DNA from: an uncultured Prevotellaceae bacterium
GTDB taxonomy: Bacteria; Bacteroidota; Bacteroidia; Bacteroidales; Bacteroidaceae
Reading direction: 5' to 3'
NCBI GenBank assembly: GCA_900313845.1
Contig: OMTC01000079.1
Span: forward strand, 1-7,608
Length of the DNA stretch: 7,608 nt
Both the position numbers and the translations under genes were made by a program. A model generated the notes under the pieces. It had not been told where the DNA came from. It made no database searches and worked only from the letters and a program-made list of their open reading frames with translations. This document shows, piece by piece, positions 4,968-7,608 of the stretch (its first letter is position 1; each line of letters starts with the position of its first letter).

Positions 4968-7421
4968 TTAGTCGATTACTCTAAAGCGAGCGAATTTCAG
5001 TAGCAATTGCTTGGTACCCGCATTTTGGAACGAAACTGTTGCTTTCATATTATCGCCAGAGCCTTCCAGCTTCTCCACAACACCCAAGCCAAAACGCTCG
5101 TGTTCGATGTGTTTGCCCACAGCAATCATATCGTTTGTGGCATTCACTGTTGGAGGAGTGCCGTTGTCTTTTTTCGTTCCGTTTACTTTCTTGAAGCCAG
5201 AAGGAGGCGTAAGTGGAGCAACTTTCTGCGGCTCTTGCTTAGGTTGAGAAGGACGGAATCCTCGAGGACGAATGTTATCGTTTGGCTGAACATATTTGTC
5301 ATCAGGTTCCTCAAAATCAAAACGACGAGAACCAAACAAGCTTTCTCTCGCATTGCGTCTCTTGCTTGCCCAAGGCACCTCAATATCATCATTCCTGTAA
5401 CTTCTATTGTTGCGCATGGATGTATGCATATCGAGATAACGAGGGTCTATGTCATTGATAAAACGGCTTGGGTTGCTAAATTCCAGCTTGCCATAGCGCA
5501 GACGACTCTTGGCATAGGTGAGATAGCAATGACGTTCTGCACGAGTGATAGCGACATAGAAGAGGCGACGTTCCTCTTCCAGCTCACGCATGTTTTCGTT
5601 CGACATGGCACTTGGAAAGAGATTTTCTTCCAAACCCACCACAAATACAGTGTTGAATTCGAGTCCTTTTGCCGAATGAATCGTCATCAAGGTGATGTGT
5701 CCTTGGGAATTGTCTTGCTTCTTCTTGTCTTTCGCATCAGAATCGAGGTCGGACATCAGCGAAACTTCCGACAAATAATCTGTCAAGAATAGATTCTCGT
5801 TTCCTTCCTCCAATCTGGATTCGCAAAATTCAACCAGTCCATTAGACAATTCCTCCATATTGGCTTGGCGAGCTTTTCCCTCTAAACTCACATCCGAGTA
5901 TATGTCGTTGCTGATGCCGCTTCGCCGGATGATTTCAGCTCCCAGCTTGTCAGCCCTTCCCCTCTCCTTGTCCAGAGAAGCTTGATGGAATTCATCTATC
6001 AGTGTACGGAATCCGTCAATCTTTGCGTATGTTCCCTTATTGACCGTAAGTCCATATTGCAACGGATTGCTGATAACGGTCCAAAGGCTTACATTATATA
6101 GATTAGCAGCATCAATGATTTTCTGCACCGTCGTGTTTCCGATTCCTCTTGCAGGATAATTGATGATACGCTTGAATGCCTCTTCGTCATTCGGATTGAC
6201 TGTCAGTCTGAAATAGGCAATAATATCCTTGATTTCCTTGCGTTGATAAAACGAAAGTCCACCGTAAATACGATAAGGATACCCCACTTTCCGCAGTTTT
6301 TCCTCGAACACACGGCTCTGTGCATTGGTTCGGTAAAGAATGGCAAAGCCCGAATAGTCCGTATTCTCACGGCGATGCAATTCTTGGATTTTCTTCACCA
6401 CAATGTCTCCTTCTTCCACGTCGGAATACGCTTCCACCACCGTTAGACGCTCCCCTTTTTCCTTTTCAGAAAACACATGCTTCTGAATCTGTCCTCGGTT
6501 CTTGTCAATCAAGGTGTTGGCAGCCTCCACAATGGTTTGGGTGGAACGATAATTCTGTTCCAATTTGAAGAGCTTGCTGTCGGGATATTGTTGATTGAAA
6601 CAAAGAATATTATCGATGTTGGCACCTCGGAAAGAATAGATGCTCTGTGCATCGTCGCCCACCACACACACACGATGATGTACCATAGATAATTGGAGCA
6701 CAATCTGATGCTGAGCAAAATTCGTATCTTGATACTCATCCACAAGAATATACTTGAATCGAGAAGCATATTTCTCAAGTATATCAGGATATTTGAGAAA
6801 GACGTAATAGGTGTAAAGCAGAATATCATCGAAGTCCAAAGCCTGTGCCTGTCGGCATCTATTGCTGTAGCGCATATAGATTTCTCCCAGCAGTGGCATC
6901 TTGGAGCGTTGGTCGGCAAGGAAGTTGTCCCGATTGGCAACGTATGTCTTGGCAGTAACCAATTGGTTTTTGGCATTGCTAATATGCGTTTGCACAGTGC
7001 CTGGCTTATACTGCTTATCATCCAATCCCATCTCCTTGATGATAGCCTTGATGAGGTTCTTGCTATCGGCAGCGTCATAAATGGTGAAGTTCGAAGAAAA
7101 GCCAAAACTCTCGTGCTCATAGCGAAGAATACGAAGAAAAACGGAATGGAAAGTCCCCATCCAAATATAATCCACACGCTTGTCTCCCAAAAGAGAGGCA
7201 ATACGCGATTTCATTTCGTCGGCAGCCTTGTTCGTAAACGTCAAAGCAAGGATAGACCAAGGCTCATATCCTTGATTCAGCAGATATGCTATTTTATAAG
7301 TAAGGACACGTGTTTTGCCAGAACCTGCACCTGCAATCACCAAAGAGGATGCATCGCAAAACTCTACAGCCTTGCGTTGCGAATCATTAAGAGCAGAAAG
7401 AAGTTCCTCAGAGGTTATCAT
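4968..7421 (-). CDS. UvrD/PcrA-type superfamily 1A DNA helicase
   Basis: An 817-residue helicase with every SF1A motif in order: Q motif LNDSQ (11-15), Walker A AGAGSGKT (30-37), Ia LTFTNKAADEM (60-70), MGTFHS (88-93), Walker B VDEYQDTN (227-234), III GDDAQSIYSFRGA (255-267), IV QNYRST (289-294), V TIHSAKGLEF (580-589) and VI RRLFYVAITRAE (618-629). After about residue 660 comes a polar, Arg/Pro-rich, probably disordered linker, then a C-terminal Tudor-like domain (about 766-816, with IEHERFGLGVVEKL), which in PcrA/UvrD contacts RNA polymerase. It would unwind DNA 3'-5' in excision repair, in clearing recombination or replication intermediates, and in transcription-coupled repair. I do not choose between the names uvrD and pcrA. 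The start at 7421 sits just before the Q motif at the expected distance. nspC follows closely on the same strand. Confidence 0.96.
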   Translation of the reverse strand: MITSEELLSALNDSQRKAVEFCDASSLVIAGAGSGKTRVLTYKIAYLLNQGYEPWSILALTFTNKAADEMKSRIASLLGDKRVDYIWMGTFHSVFLRILRYEHESFGFSSNFTIYDAADSKNLIKAIIKEMGLDDKQYKPGTVQTHISNAKNQLVTAKTYVANRDNFLADQRSKMPLLGEIYMRYSNRCRQAQALDFDDILLYTYYVFLKYPDILEKYASRFKYILVDEYQDTNFAQHQIVLQLSMVHHRVCVVGDDAQSIYSFRGANIDNILCFNQQYPDSKLFKLEQNYRSTQTIVEAANTLIDKNRGQIQKHVFSEKEKGERLTVVEAYSDVEEGDIVVKKIQELHRRENTDYSGFAILYRTNAQSRVFEEKLRKVGYPYRIYGGLSFYQRKEIKDIIAYFRLTVNPNDEEAFKRIINYPARGIGNTTVQKIIDAANLYNVSLWTVISNPLQYGLTVNKGTYAKIDGFRTLIDEFHQASLDKERGRADKLGAEIIRRSGISNDIYSDVSLEGKARQANMEELSNGLVEFCESRLEEGNENLFLTDYLSEVSLMSDLDSDAKDKKKQDNSQGHITLMTIHSAKGLEFNTVFVVGLEENLFPSAMSNENMRELEEERRLFYVAITRAERHCYLTYAKSRLRYGKLEFSNPSRFINDIDPRYLDMHTSMRNNRSYRNDDIEVPWASKRRNARESLFGSRRFDFEEPDDKYVQPNDNIRPRGFRPSQPKQEPQKVAPLTPPSGFKKVNGTKKDNGTPPTVNATNDMIAVGKHIEHERFGLGVVEKLEGSGDNMKATVSFQNAGTKQLLLKFARFRVID

Positions 7422-7464
7422 GAATCTTTCATTTACTTTGCTTTATCTATATCGTGTTTGTCCT

Positions 7465-7499
7465 AATTCTTAATTCTTCATTCTACATTCTTCATTCCC
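7465..7499. repeat. Tandem heptanucleotide repeat upstream of the helicase gene
   Basis: Five consecutive 7-base units on the plus strand: AATTCTT, AATTCTT, CATTCTA, CATTCTT, CATTCCC. The core ATTCT is kept in the first four units and ATTC in the fifth. It is non-coding, ends 43 bases before the helicase start, and runs directly into a GC-rich palindrome. Similar A/T-rich runs joined to a GC-rich block recur between genes in Bacteroidales genomes, as far as I recall; I cannot count copies from this window. Confidence 0.75.
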
Positions 7500-7527
7500 C
7501 CTCCCCTCGGGGAGGCTGGGTGGGGGC
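7497..7527. repeat. GC-rich palindromic intergenic element
   Basis: CCTCCCC (7500-7506) and GGGGAGG (7509-7515) form an inverted repeat with almost no loop, followed by CTGGGTGGGGGC (7516-7527), whose G-run can pair alternatively with the C-run at 7497-7501. It is far more GC-rich than everything around it. It lies just past the stop of the right-edge gene on the minus strand and could form a hairpin there. It lacks a T-tract on either strand, so it is not a standard terminator. It is probably a dispersed intergenic repeat. Confidence 0.65.
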
Positions 7528-7528
7528 T

Positions 7529-7608
7529 TTATTTCCCTTTCATTCTTTGAAGCAGGAAAGGCTTTGGCATTTTCACATATTTCTTTCCTGAAATTGCCTT
7601 CATGTTGT
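7529..7608 (-). CDS. C-terminal end of an unidentified minus-strand gene (cut by the window)
   Basis: The minus strand is open from the window edge to a TAA at 7531-7529 and gives about 25 residues ending in PKPFLLQRMKGK. The peptide is basic, with no motif I can place. The open frame, the stop just before the intergenic repeat and the common orientation with the helicase suggest the tail of a real gene, but 80 bases are too few to be sure. An ATG lies in frame at 7603, so a very short separate ORF cannot be excluded. Confidence 0.45.
   Translation of the reverse strand, partial: NMKAISGKKYVKMPKPFLLQRMKGK

Noticed and set aside
5007..5792. A 261-codon open frame on the plus strand, opposite the helicase C-terminal half.
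   Set aside because: It is antisense to a clear helicase with all motifs. Its translation is rich in Cys, His and Arg without any domain, as expected of a shadow frame.
6693..7466. A 257-codon open frame on the plus strand, and a 230-codon frame on the minus strand (6509-7201), both over the helicase N-terminal half.
   Set aside because: Both overlap the conserved helicase motifs in other frames and show no recognisable domain; they reflect codon bias of the real gene.
7497..7527. The GC-rich palindrome as an intrinsic terminator for the right-edge gene.
   Set aside because: The position fits, but the stem has a two-base loop and no T-run follows on either strand.
1..7608. CRISPR arrays, insertion sequences, tRNA or rRNA genes, toxin-antitoxin pairs.
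   Set aside because: I saw no spaced direct repeats, no transposase or integrase motifs and no RNA gene signatures in any part of the window.

Overview
This is an AT-leaning bacterial chromosomal segment, most likely from the Bacteroidales and probably a Prevotella-like member. Four things point there. Most genes lack a Shine-Dalgarno sequence and have A/T-rich leaders. The divergent intergenic region carries promoters matching the Bacteroidetes TTTG-N19/20-TAnnTTTG pattern. A YtxH / holin-like / small-protein cassette is present. NspC is the polyamine enzyme. The genus is an inference from style and gene content, not from a database match.

Layout, left to right. Bases 1-1965 (+) hold the C-terminal four-fifths of MutS2, cut by the window edge. 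A shared hairpin terminator (1974-2018) separates it from a convergent three-gene minus-strand operon, read from 2952 down to 2046: a YtxH-family protein, a two-helix holin-like membrane protein and an 82-residue protein of unknown function. The 209-base gap 2953-3161 is a divergent promoter region. It also drives a plus-strand SPOR-domain lipoprotein (3162-3635). A second composite terminator (3692-3728) lies between that gene and the next minus-strand unit: a UvrD/PcrA helicase (7421 down to 4968) followed after 17 bases by nspC (4949 down to 3738). At the right edge are the last codons of another minus-strand gene. It is separated from the helicase by a heptanucleotide tandem repeat and a GC-rich palindrome.

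Functionally this is mostly housekeeping DNA: DNA/ribosome quality control (MutS2), DNA repair (UvrD/PcrA), spermidine-type polyamine synthesis (NspC), and small cell-envelope proteins. I see no transposase, integrase, CRISPR array, tRNA, rRNA or toxin-antitoxin pair, and no convincing new system. The items most worth a second look are the small envelope operon with its unknown third gene, the helicase-decarboxylase pairing, and the repeat upstream of the helicase.
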